Below are positions 4,910 through 11,660 of a stretch of DNA of 11,660 bases, piece by piece (the first letter of the stretch is position 1; the number at the start of each line of letters is the position of its first letter). Made by a program: the position numbers and the translations under genes. The notes under the pieces are model-generated. The model worked only from the letters and a program-made list of their open reading frames with translations, did no database searches and was not told the DNA's origin. This DNA is from UBA2943 sp946534895 (GTDB lineage: Bacteria > Bacillota > Clostridia > Christensenellales > Aristaeellaceae). Location: assembly GCA_946534895.1 (NCBI GenBank), contig CAMNDE010000084.1:1-11660 (forward strand), in the 5' to 3' direction.

Positions 4910-6187
4910 TCACTCCGCGTCAAACTCCATCTGAATCTTCAGGTTGCCCAGTGCCGTGGCCTCAATGGGCAGTGCAATGACCTGCTTGCCGGTGGCTTCC
5001 TCGGTCAGGCGGTTCAGGAACTTGTTCTTAGCGCCGCCGCCCACAATATAGATCTTCTGATACGTCTTTCCGGTATTCTTCTCCAGTTCCCGGATGGCCT
5101 TCTGATAGGTCAGTGCCAGGGAACGGTAGGCGCAGCGGAAATAGTCCGCCGGCTTTTCCGGGCAGGTCTTCAGCGCCGCATCAAAGGCCGCCTTCATGCT
5201 CTCCGGCGCCAGGAAGGCCTGGTCATTGGCGTCCACGGTTCCGTCGAACCCGGACGCTTCCGCTTCGGACACGATATCACCGAAGGGCTTTCCGGGGCAC
5301 AGTTCATCCCGGAGCCGGTTCACGAGCCACATGCCCATGATGTTCTTCAGATACCGGTTGTAGCCCACGCCGCCCTCATTGGAATAATTGGCAGCCAGAC
5401 TGCCCTCGTCCGTCAGTGGACTGGGGGTCTTCACACCCAGAAGGCTCCAGGTGCCCGAGGAAATGAAGGGTTCATTGCCTTCCATGGGAATGCCCTCCAC
5501 CGCACTTCCCGTGTCATGGGTCGCGCACAGCATGACCCGGATGCCGTGATAGCTGCCGATCACCTTGCCGGGCTGCTCCAGGGGATGGAACAGATGCGCC
5601 GGAAGTCCCAGACGCTCCGCCAGTTCCAGATCATACTCGCCGGTGGCCGCGCTGACCAGTCCGCCGGTAGTTGCATTGGTGTACTCATGGCTCTTCACGC
5701 CGCACAGCCGGTACATGAGGTATTCCGGCATCATCAGGAAGTCGGTCACGCCCTCCAGGCGTCCGGCCTTAAGATCCGCGCAGAGCTGATACACGGTATT
5801 GAAGGGCTGGAACTGAATGCCGGTGTGCCGGTACAGTTCCGCAAAGGGCACAAGTGCATGCACTTCCGGGATCACCTTTTCTGTCCTGCTGTCCCGGTAG
5901 GCATAGCAGGGAAGCACAGGCTCATCCCCCTTGAGCAGGACATAGTCCACGCCCCAGGTATCAATGGACAGGCTCTCGATCCGGCCCACCGCCTGCTCGG
6001 CGGCATCCACGCCGGCCTTCACATGCTTTTCCAGTTCCTGGATGTTCCAGACCAGGTGTCCGTCCTGTTCCTCCACGCCGTTCGGAAAACGGTAGACTTC
6101 CCTGGTGCAGACCCTGCCTTCTTCTTTCCAGGCCACGATATGCCTTCCGCTGGAAGCCCCGATATCAATCGCCAGGTAGTATTTCAT
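4910..6187 (-). CDS. rhaB: Rhamnulokinase, shortened at the C-terminus
   Basis: RhaB is an FGGY-family sugar kinase that phosphorylates L-rhamnulose with ATP. Seen: the N-terminal phosphate loop DIGASSGR (8-15), SIDTWGVDYVLL (74-85), AYRDSRT (96-102), EYTNATTGGLV (168-178), ATHDTGSA with the catalytic base D225, ISSGTWSLLG (242-251), NEGGVGYNRYLKNIMGMWL (270-288), and ATP-site GGGAKN (383-388). The family motif EATALGN is followed by only about ten residues before the stop, whereas E. coli RhaB (489 residues) continues for roughly 60. Neither other frame after the stop restores a tail, and rhaD starts 85 nt on. The start at 6187 has GGGGTGG six bases upstream. It is the first gene of the operon; rhaA (isomerase), a mutarotase, a regulator and a transporter are not in the window. 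Whether the short form is active is unknown, though all catalytic motifs are present. Confidence 0.92.
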   Translation of the reverse strand: MKYYLAIDIGASSGRHIVAWKEEGRVCTREVYRFPNGVEEQDGHLVWNIQELEKHVKAGVDAAEQAVGRIESLSIDTWGVDYVLLKGDEPVLPCYAYRDSRTEKVIPEVHALVPFAELYRHTGIQFQPFNTVYQLCADLKAGRLEGVTDFLMMPEYLMYRLCGVKSHEYTNATTGGLVSAATGEYDLELAERLGLPAHLFHPLEQPGKVIGSYHGIRVMLCATHDTGSAVEGIPMEGNEPFISSGTWSLLGVKTPSPLTDEGSLAANYSNEGGVGYNRYLKNIMGMWLVNRLRDELCPGKPFGDIVSEAEASGFDGTVDANDQAFLAPESMKAAFDAALKTCPEKPADYFRCAYRSLALTYQKAIRELEKNTGKTYQKIYIVGGGAKNKFLNRLTEEATGKQVIALPIEATALGNLKIQMEFDAE

Positions 6188-6218
6188 GTCAATCCACCCC
6201 GCTTTTTTTGTCCTTGAA

Positions 6219-6242
6219 TAACTGTATCATATCCCATGACAG
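6219..6242 (-). promoter_or_regulatory. Candidate promoter of the rhamnose operon
   Basis: On the minus strand TATGAT (complement of 6226-6231) is one base from the -10 consensus and would start transcription near 6219, about 30 nt before rhaB. The -35 region (TTTTCT at 17-bp spacing) is poor, as expected for an activator-dependent promoter. CTGT and ACAG at the ends of 6222-6242 form a short imperfect dyad over the -10 that might be an operator half-site pair. Confidence 0.35.
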
Positions 6243-6315
6243 ACCGCAAGAAAAGAACCGACCATTTCCGTGTTTTTTTTCCATCAGGAACGGCCTTTTT
6301 CATTTTCCCGCGTGC

Positions 6316-6343
6316 AAAAAACGGGCCCGGTTTTCCAGGCCCG
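6316..6343 (-). terminator. Terminator of the ligase-iorA-iorB operon
   Basis: A 9-bp GC-rich stem (6322-6330 with 6335-6343, one G-T pair) with an AAAA loop on the minus strand is followed by TTTTTT (complement of 6316-6321). It begins 33 nt past the iorB stop codon and separates this operon from the rhamnose operon. Confidence 0.85.
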
Positions 6344-6375
6344 CAGCATTACAAGCAGGACATGTTCCGGCGGCC

Positions 6376-6945
6376 TCAGGACTCGCGGCCGAGACGGAAC
6401 GCCTTCAGGTTGATCTCAAGGAACTTCGGCGGCACGCACTGGCGGATGGCATCCTCCCAGGCGCTCACGGGAAGATCAAACGCCCGGGACAGCCGTCCGA
6501 TGAGCACAATGTTCACCGCTTTCACGGACCCGGCTTCCTCGGCCAGGCTCAGACAGTCCATGGCCTCCACCTGCGCGCCCTTGCCGCGCAGCTTCTCCTC
6601 CAGGCTTTCCGGATAGACCGCAGCACCGTTGATCACGGGCATGGGATTGATCTGCTGGGTATTGGTGATTATCTGTCCGCCCTGCTTCAGGTAGGGCAGC
6701 CAGCGGGCCGCCTCCAGCAGCTCAAAGGAAAGGATCACGTCCGCTTCCCCGGCGGTGATAATGGGCGAATACACCTTTTCCCCATAGCGCACATAGGTCA
6801 CCACGGACCCGCCGCGCTGACTCATGCCGTGCACCTCGGACACCTTGACATCCAGACCGGTATTGAGCAGGAGTGTGCCCAGCACGCGGCTGGCCAGAAG
6901 AGAACCCTGACCGCCGACACCAACAATCATGATGTTGCCCTTCAT
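6376..6945 (-). CDS. iorB: Indolepyruvate:ferredoxin oxidoreductase, beta subunit
   Basis: IorB is the gamma-type subunit partner of IorA in the oxygen-sensitive enzyme that interconverts arylpyruvates (from Trp, Phe, Tyr) plus CoA with arylacetyl-CoA, CO2 and reduced ferredoxin. The 189-residue protein has the N-terminal nucleotide-fold GVGGQGSLLASRVLG (about 9-23), SEVHGMSQRGGSVVTYVRYG (36-55), typical of 2-oxoacid oxidoreductase gamma domains, and the later block VNIVLIGRLS. Its ATG overlaps the iorA stop as ATGA (6942-6945), so the two are likely coupled in translation and made in equal amounts. The gene is last in the operon, followed by a strong terminator. Other 2-oxoacid oxidoreductases have related gamma subunits; the linkage and architecture of the adjacent IorA make the Ior assignment firm. 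Confidence 0.92.
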   Translation of the reverse strand: MKGNIMIVGVGGQGSLLASRVLGTLLLNTGLDVKVSEVHGMSQRGGSVVTYVRYGEKVYSPIITAGEADVILSFELLEAARWLPYLKQGGQIITNTQQINPMPVINGAAVYPESLEEKLRGKGAQVEAMDCLSLAEEAGSVKAVNIVLIGRLSRAFDLPVSAWEDAIRQCVPPKFLEINLKAFRLGRES

Positions 6946-8678
6946 GCCTCTTCCCTCCCCTCAATGGCACCAAAGCTGCACATCTGCACGCAGACGCCGC
7001 AGCCGACGCACTGGGTGTGGTCAATCCTGGCCTTGCCGTCGGCAAAGGAGATGGCGGGACAGCCGATGCGCATGCAGCTTCTGCAGCTGCGGCATCTGTC
7101 CGCGTTCACCTTCAGCGGTGCCTTGTGCTTCACACCCTTGAGCAGCGCGCAGGGCCGGCGTGAAATGATGACCGACGGCTCATCGCACGCAAGGCCTTCC
7201 AGCACGGCTTCCTCTGTATCCTTCAGGTCATAGGGATCGCAGACACGCACGTGCCTGATGCCCATGGCCCGGCACAGTGCCTCCAGATCCACCTTGGCCG
7301 CGGGCTCACCCTTGATGCTGTAGCCCGTGGTGGGATTCTGCTGATGCCCGGTCATGCCGGTAATGGAATTGTCCAGAATGATCACAGTGCTCGCACTGTT
7401 GTTATACACGATATCCGCAAGTCCGGTCATGCCGCTGTGCATGAACGTGGAATCCCCGATCACGCCCACCATGCGGTGGCTGTACTCGGGTCTTGCCTTC
7501 AGGAAGCCGTGCATGCCCGACAGGGACGCGCCCATGCACACGTTCAGGTCCATGGCGTTGAGCGGCGCGAAGGAGCCCAGGGTATAGCACCCGATGTCCC
7601 CGTACACGCTGCACTTGTGCTTGGCCAGGATCCAGAACAGTCCGCGGTGCGGACAGCCCGCGCACATGACCGGCGGGCGCGGCGGAATCGCGTCTTCCAG
7701 CGCCTGGCTGGGTTTGGGCTCGAGCCCCATGCATCTGGCCACCACGGCCTGGGAGAACTCGTCCACCATCGGGAAGCGGTCCTTGCCGTGCACCGGAATG
7801 CCCATGGCCCGGATCTGCATTTCCAGCACCGGGTCCAGTTCTTCCACCACCACGCACTCGTCCACGCTCTGCGCAAAGCGCCGGATCAGGTCCTCGCTCA
7901 GCGGCCAGACCATGCCCAGCTTCAGCACGGGATACCGGTCCCCGTACACTTCCTTCACATACTGATAGGAAATCCCGGACGTGATGAACCCGATGCTCTT
8001 GTCCCGGCCTTCCTCGATCCGGTTCACCCCGGACGTCTCGCTCCATCTGGCCAGGTCCAGCGTGCGCTGTTCCACGCGCACATGCGCCTTCTTGGCCTGG
8101 GCGGGCAGCATGACGCGGCTCTGGTCCTTCTCATAGGGCAGTGCCTCGTGCTCCACGCGCTCACCCGTTTCCACAATGCTCTGGCTGTGGCACACGCGCA
8201 TGACCATGCGCACAAACACCGGGGTCTGAAACTGCTCGGACAGTTCAAAGGCCTTCATGGTATATTCGCGCGCTTCCGCCGAGTCACCCGGCTCCAGCAT
8301 GGGTACCTTGGAAGCCATGGCATAATGCCGGCTGTCCTGCTCGTTCTGGGAGGAATGCATGCCGGGATCGTCCGCCACGCAGATCACAAGACCCGCCCGG
8401 GCGCCGATATAGGAAATGGAAAACAGCGGATCCGCGGCCACGTTCAGGCCCACATGCTTCATGCAGCAGGCGGCGCGCTTTCCCGCAAGGCTCGCACCAA
8501 AAGCCGCTTCCAGGGCCACTTTCTCATTGGGCGCCCATTCACAGAAGATCTCGTCGTACTTCACGGCCTCCTCGGTGATCTCCGTGCTGGGGGTCCCGGG
8601 ATAACTGGATACCACGCAGCAGCCGGCTTCATACATGCCTCTGGCCACTGCCTTGTTTCCGAGCATCAGTGCTTTCAA
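6942..8678 (-). CDS. iorA: Indolepyruvate:ferredoxin oxidoreductase, alpha subunit
   Basis: IorA carries the thiamine pyrophosphate site and the iron-sulfur clusters of the arylpyruvate oxidoreductase. The 578 residues show, in order: an N-terminal pyrimidine-binding domain (SSYPGTPSTEI; EWAPNEKVALEAAFGAS), a central domain, the TPP-binding core with MCAGCPHRG, GDIGCYTLG and GDSTFMHSGMTGL...DNSITGMTGHQ, and a C-terminal two-cluster ferredoxin domain. The cysteines there are C529, C532, C535, C540 (the CP motif) and C557, C560, C563, C567. The last motif has Ser where Pro is usual. The frame starts with TTG at 8676-8678, placed eight bases after GGAGGAG; the next ATG (codon 5) is too far from it. 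It follows the ligase gene by 18 nt and overlaps iorB by four. In fermentation the enzyme oxidises arylpyruvates; with strong reductant it can run backwards. Confidence 0.95.
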   Translation of the reverse strand: MKALMLGNKAVARGMYEAGCCVVSSYPGTPSTEITEEAVKYDEIFCEWAPNEKVALEAAFGASLAGKRAACCMKHVGLNVAADPLFSISYIGARAGLVICVADDPGMHSSQNEQDSRHYAMASKVPMLEPGDSAEAREYTMKAFELSEQFQTPVFVRMVMRVCHSQSIVETGERVEHEALPYEKDQSRVMLPAQAKKAHVRVEQRTLDLARWSETSGVNRIEEGRDKSIGFITSGISYQYVKEVYGDRYPVLKLGMVWPLSEDLIRRFAQSVDECVVVEELDPVLEMQIRAMGIPVHGKDRFPMVDEFSQAVVARCMGLEPKPSQALEDAIPPRPPVMCAGCPHRGLFWILAKHKCSVYGDIGCYTLGSFAPLNAMDLNVCMGASLSGMHGFLKARPEYSHRMVGVIGDSTFMHSGMTGLADIVYNNSASTVIILDNSITGMTGHQQNPTTGYSIKGEPAAKVDLEALCRAMGIRHVRVCDPYDLKDTEEAVLEGLACDEPSVIISRRPCALLKGVKHKAPLKVNADRCRSCRSCMRIGCPAISFADGKARIDHTQCVGCGVCVQMCSFGAIEGREEA

Positions 8679-8696
8679 GATGCGTTCTCCTCCCGA

Positions 8697-10334
8697 TCAC
8701 TTTTTGTTTTCATAGGCCACCAGGTATTCCTGGCCGTACATTTTCCGCAGAAGCGGCTTTTCAATCTTTCCGGTGGCGTTCCTGGGCACGTCCGCGAAGA
8801 TGATCTTCCGCGGGCGCTTGTACTTGGGCAGACCCTGGCAGAACGCCTGGATTTCTTCTTCCGTGCAGGTCATACCGCTCTTGATGGAGATAATGGCGCC
8901 CGCGATCTCGCCCAGGCGCGCGTCCGGAAGCCCGATGACCGCCACGTCATGCACCTTGTCAAAGGTGCGGATAAAGTCCTCGATCTGCACCGGATACAGG
9001 TTCTCGCCGCCGGAGACGATCACATCCTTCTTCCGGTCCACCAGGAAGATGAATCCGTCCTCGTCAATCACGGCCACGTCCCCGGTGTGCAGCCATCCGT
9101 CCTCGGTCAGCACTTCCGCCGTGGCCTCCGGATTCCGGTAATAGCAGACCATGACGCCGTCGCCGCGCACGCAGAGCTCGCCGGCCTCGCCCTGACCCAC
9201 TTCGGACCCGTCCTCACGCACCACCTTGCATTCCCAGCCCCAGCCGGGCACGCCGATGGCGCCGACCTTGCGCACATTCTCCACGCCCAGATGCACGCAG
9301 CCGGGGCCGATGGACTCGGAAAGCCCATAGTTCGTGTCATACTGGTGGTGCGGGAAGTACTGGAGCCAGTGCCGCACCAGGGACGGGGGCACAGGCTGGG
9401 CACCGATATGCATCAGACGCCAGTGGCTCAGGTCATAGTTTTCCATTTTCAGCTCGCCCGCGTCCAGAGCGTCCAGAATGTCCTGGGCCCACGGCACCAG
9501 CAGCCAGACAATGCTGCACTTTTCCTGGGACACGGCGCGGAACACATACTCGGGCCTTGTCCCGCGCAGGAGCACGGCCTTGGAACCGGATATGAGCGAG
9601 CCGAACCAGTGCATTTTCGCGCCGGTGTGGTACAGGGGCGGAATGCACAGGAAGCAGTCATCCCTTGTCTGTCCGTGATGCTTCTGCTCCACCTTGGCGG
9701 CGTGCACCAGGGCGCGGTGCTTGTGCAGAATGGCCTTCGGGAAGCCCGTAGTGCCCGAGGAAAAGTAGATCGCGCCGTCATCGTCATCGCTCAGCTCCAC
9801 GTGCGGGTTCGCGCTGGAGCAGTCCGCCACCAGTTCACGGTAGCTCTCGGCGAAGGTGGGGCAGTTCTCGCCCACATAGATCATCAGGCGGTGCTCCATG
9901 ATATGCTCGGCAATGGGCTCCAGACGGCCGATGAATTCCGGGCCGAAGACCAGCACGTCCACTTCCGCCAGGTCCATGCAGTACTGGATCTCATCGGTGG
10001 AGTAGCGGAAATTGAAGGGCACGGCCAGGGCACCCGTCTTCAGGGTGCCGAAGTAGATGGGCAGCCATTCCAGGCAGTTCATCATCAGGATGGCCACGCG
10101 GTCGCCTTTCCGGATCCCGCGGCTGATGAGCATGTTGGCAAACCGGTTGGCCTTTTCGTCAAACACGCGCCAGGTGATCTCCCGGCGATAGGCCGCAGCC
10201 TCCGTGGGCTGGATCAGGGAGTATTCCTTCCAGGTCACTCTCCGGTTGTCCTTCTGTTCCGGGTTCAGCTCCACCAGGGCCACTTCGTCCCCGTACAGCT
10301 TCCGGTTGCGCTCCAGGTATTCTGTAATCGGCAT
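8697..10334 (-). CDS. AMP-forming acyl-CoA ligase, probably arylacetate-specific
   Basis: A 545-residue ANL-superfamily ligase that makes an acyl-CoA from a carboxylic acid, CoA and ATP through an acyl-AMP. Motifs: phosphate loop SSGTTGFPK (192-200), TNYGLSES (334-341), WLHTGD with D419, DRKKDVIVSGGENLYPVQIED (433-453), and catalytic lysine K523 in RNATGKIEK. The N-terminus has an extra RRVTWKEYS stretch shortly before the canonical REITWRVFDEKANR, an insertion I associate with a clostridial subfamily. I chose the ATG at 10332-10334 because GAGGAGG lies 9 nt upstream; 24 more codons are open before it but begin inside the control region. The gene is first in an operon with iorA (18 nt away) and iorB, so an arylacetate (indole-, phenyl- or hydroxyphenylacetate) is the likely substrate. 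This is inference from context; medium-chain or other acids remain possible. Confidence 0.85.
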   Translation of the reverse strand: MPITEYLERNRKLYGDEVALVELNPEQKDNRRVTWKEYSLIQPTEAAAYRREITWRVFDEKANRFANMLISRGIRKGDRVAILMMNCLEWLPIYFGTLKTGALAVPFNFRYSTDEIQYCMDLAEVDVLVFGPEFIGRLEPIAEHIMEHRLMIYVGENCPTFAESYRELVADCSSANPHVELSDDDDGAIYFSSGTTGFPKAILHKHRALVHAAKVEQKHHGQTRDDCFLCIPPLYHTGAKMHWFGSLISGSKAVLLRGTRPEYVFRAVSQEKCSIVWLLVPWAQDILDALDAGELKMENYDLSHWRLMHIGAQPVPPSLVRHWLQYFPHHQYDTNYGLSESIGPGCVHLGVENVRKVGAIGVPGWGWECKVVREDGSEVGQGEAGELCVRGDGVMVCYYRNPEATAEVLTEDGWLHTGDVAVIDEDGFIFLVDRKKDVIVSGGENLYPVQIEDFIRTFDKVHDVAVIGLPDARLGEIAGAIISIKSGMTCTEEEIQAFCQGLPKYKRPRKIIFADVPRNATGKIEKPLLRKMYGQEYLVAYENKK

Positions 10335-10377
10335 GTCAATGCGCCTCCTCGTTTGTTTTTTCTCTGGTTCCCGTCTT

Positions 10378-10425
10378 TCCTTTCCGGAATGTGCACGTAT
10401 AATCACGTTGGTACTCCGGAAAGGA
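10378..10425. promoter_or_regulatory. Divergent control region with long inverted repeat
   Basis: A perfect 11-bp inverted repeat, TCCTTTCCGGA at 10378-10388 and TCCGGAAAGGA at 10415-10425, lies between the ligase and thioesterase genes. Its right arm runs into the AAGGAGG ribosome binding site of the thioesterase gene. Between the arms is a perfect TATAAT at 10398-10403, a -10 for the plus-strand thioesterase gene; its -35 is poor. The same AT stretch could provide an overlapping -10 for the minus-strand operon. The layout suggests a shared operator for one regulator controlling both directions. No regulator gene is next to it. Confidence 0.45.
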
Positions 10426-10435
10426 GGGGATATGC

Positions 10436-10897
10436 ATGCCCCGCATGATTGATCCGGAGCTCGTGCGCGCCAATGAGCGCAGAGCCCGGGAAGTTCTTGA
10501 AGAAACCGTGTTCACCCGTGACCTGGGCATTGAGCTCATTTCGCTCAGCCCCGGCGAAGCTTCCGCACGTCTGCCTGACTCGCCCCGCAATCACAACACC
10601 AACGGCGTCGCGCACGGCGGTGTGCTCTATTCGCTGGCCGACACCATCGCCAGCCTTGCCGCCGCGTCCTGGGGCGAAGGCGGCGTCACCGTCCAGGGGA
10701 ATATTTCCTACCTTCTGCCGGCCTCGGGCGATCTTGTCTGCACAGCCCGCGTCGTCCGCTACGGCTCGCATGTCATCTTTACCGAGGTCAGCATCACGGA
10801 CAGCCGGGAACGGTGCGTATGCCGCGGAGATTTTCTTCATATGCAGACACCCGGGCGGCCTCAGTTCGGTCTTCAGTCCGTATACCGGGATACGTAA
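10436..10897 (+). CDS. PaaI-family hotdog thioesterase
   Basis: A 153-residue single-hotdog thioesterase that hydrolyses acyl-CoA esters; the PaaI founders act on phenylacetyl-CoA and hydroxylated forms. The family block GVAHGGVLYSLADTIAS (57-73) is clear, with the HGG turn (H60-G62) and the presumed catalytic D69. The following GGVTVQGNISYLLPASGDLVCTARVV and the last strands FTEVSITD complete a hotdog fold. The ATG at 10436 is eight bases after AAGGAGG; ATG at 10445 is a poorer alternative, and the ATG at 10432 is in another frame. It is divergent from the acyl-CoA ligase and iorAB, sharing a control region, so its substrate is probably the same arylacetyl-CoA: it may release CoA and stop toxic or wasteful build-up. 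It has its own terminator at 10944-10973. A broader medium-chain or aromatic acyl-CoA range cannot be excluded. Confidence 0.88.
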   Translation: MPRMIDPELVRANERRAREVLEETVFTRDLGIELISLSPGEASARLPDSPRNHNTNGVAHGGVLYSLADTIASLAAASWGEGGVTVQGNISYLLPASGDLVCTARVVRYGSHVIFTEVSITDSRERCVCRGDFLHMQTPGRPQFGLQSVYRDT

Positions 10898-10943
10898 GGA
10901 ATCACATCATAATACTTTTCCCCGGCCTTGTCCAACATTCCAT

Positions 10944-10973
10944 GAGGCACGCCCTGACGGGCGTGCCTCTTTT
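10944..10973 (+). terminator. Terminator of the thioesterase gene
   Basis: GAGGCACGCCC (10944-10954) and GGGCGTGCCTC (10959-10969) form a perfect 11-bp stem with loop TGAC, followed by TTTT on the plus strand. The minus strand lacks a T-run after the stem, so this mainly ends the thioesterase transcript. It stops just short of the convergent symporter gene. Confidence 0.8.
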
Positions 10974-10976
10974 GGA

Positions 10977-11660
10977 TTATTTGGTCTCATCGCCCAGGGC
11001 TTCCCTGGCTTCCACGGTCACCTTGCGGCTATATCCTGCAAAGGCGAAGTCCACCGTCTTCCGGTCCGGAGCCGGGGTGACCAGGCTCACCAATGGCACG
11101 ATCACGAGCCCGGCCAGCATGGCGAAGGCACCGCAGTTGATGGGAGACTGGAGCAGTGCCGGGAAGGCGGAGCGCGCAAACAGGTTCAGCACCATAATGC
11201 CCGCGCCGAAGACGAAGCTCACCCAGACCGATGCGCGGCTGGTGCGCTTCATGTACAGGCCGTAGAGGAAGGGAGCCAGGAAGGCGCCCGCCAGAGCGCC
11301 CCAGGACACGCCCATGAGCTGAGCGATGAAGGTCACGTTCTGCTTGTACTGGATGACGGCCAGGATCACGGAGATCAGGATGAAGACCACGATCAGAATG
11401 CGCATGGTCAGCACCTGCTTTTTCTCGTCCATCTTCTTTATGATATTGTCCTTGAGCAGGTCCAGGGTCAGCGTGGAGGAGCTGGCCAGCACCAGGCTGG
11501 ACAGGGTGGACATGGACGCCGAGAGCACCAGGATCACGATCACGCCCAGCAGGAAGGGAGAAAGGGTTTCCAGCATGGTGGGCACCACGGAGTCAAAGCC
11601 GTTGGCCGCGATATCGATGCGGTCGGAATACAGGCGTCCGAAACCGCCCAGGAAGTAGCA
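10977..11660 (-). CDS. Sodium:solute symporter, C-terminal part (cut by window)
   Basis: The last 227 residues of a membrane protein of the sodium:solute symporter (SSS) family; the frame stays open to the window edge, so the start lies outside. Family features: the FDSVVPTML segment followed by VLSASMSTLSSLVLASSSTLTLDL, close to the conserved SSS block at helix 8-9 that helps bind sodium. About five membrane segments are visible (SPFLLGVIVILVL, MRILIVVFILISVILAV, GALAGAFLAPFLYGLYM, VWVSFVFGAGIMVLNLF, FAMLAGLVIVPLVSLV), then a 30-residue hydrophilic tail ending GDETK. The substrate cannot be read from this part; SSS members carry proline, pantothenate, sugars, acetate or phenylacetate. It converges with the thioesterase gene. 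Confidence 0.88.
   Translation of the reverse strand, partial: CYFLGGFGRLYSDRIDIAANGFDSVVPTMLETLSPFLLGVIVILVLSASMSTLSSLVLASSSTLTLDLLKDNIIKKMDEKKQVLTMRILIVVFILISVILAVIQYKQNVTFIAQLMGVSWGALAGAFLAPFLYGLYMKRTSRASVWVSFVFGAGIMVLNLFARSAFPALLQSPINCGAFAMLAGLVIVPLVSLVTPAPDRKTVDFAFAGYSRKVTVEAREALGDETK

Noticed and set aside
4646..6217. 523-codon plus-strand open frame opposite rhaB
   Set aside because: It is the complement of a well-supported rhamnulokinase gene, with low-complexity composition and no ribosome binding site or motif.
7251..10448. Very long open frame (1065 codons) on the plus strand
   Set aside because: It lies antisense to the ligase and iorA genes, which have clear domains, motifs and ribosome binding sites. 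Its composition is very rich in His, Gly and Ala, as expected from the complement of GC-rich codons, and it has no recognisable domain.
1..11660. CRISPR array, insertion sequence or phage genes
   Set aside because: No regularly spaced repeats, transposase, integrase or phage structural protein were seen on either strand.

Overview
The window reads as chromosome of an anaerobic member of the Bacillota (Clostridia), probably from gut or rumen. Grounds: strong GGAGG-type ribosome binding sites, an HxlR regulator, short intrinsic terminators, a ferredoxin-dependent 2-oxoacid oxidoreductase, and rhamnose breakdown to propanediol. This is inferred from protein and signal style, without any database comparison. 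Gene-dense DNA from about 780 onward is GC-rich; 400-700 is visibly more AT-rich.

Layout. (1) 1-780: a small gene on the minus strand whose product starts with a double-glycine-type leader, its terminator, an AT-rich spacer, and the 3' half of a tRNA-Met gene followed by a terminator. (2) 784-1819: a divergent pair, a flavin reductase-like flavoprotein (minus) and an HxlR regulator (plus), sharing a 112-bp control region. (3) 1837-2757: a secreted phosphodiester glycosidase-domain protein. (4) 2781-6242: a minus-strand rhamnose operon in the order rhaB, rhaD, fucO, closed by a 13-bp-stem terminator. It phosphorylates L-rhamnulose, splits it to DHAP and L-lactaldehyde, and reduces lactaldehyde to 1,2-propanediol. 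The rhaB product lacks the usual C-terminal tail. (5) 6316-10334: a minus-strand operon of an AMP-forming acyl-CoA ligase, iorA and iorB, very tightly packed and closed by a terminator. (6) 10436-10897: a divergent PaaI-type hotdog thioesterase, sharing a control region with the ligase; that region contains an 11-bp perfect inverted repeat around a TATAAT box. (7) 10977-11660: the C-terminal part of a sodium:solute symporter, cut by the window edge.

How the genes work together. Blocks 5 and 6 fit an aryl-acid module: an arylacetate is activated to its CoA ester, then carboxylated reductively by IorAB to an arylpyruvate (or the reverse during amino-acid fermentation), with a thioesterase able to release CoA. 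Block 4 is a standard rhamnose route whose isomerase, regulator and transporter are not in view. No CRISPR array, insertion sequence, phage gene or rRNA is visible. The strongest hint of past DNA gain or loss is the orphan tRNA-Met half at 722-768.
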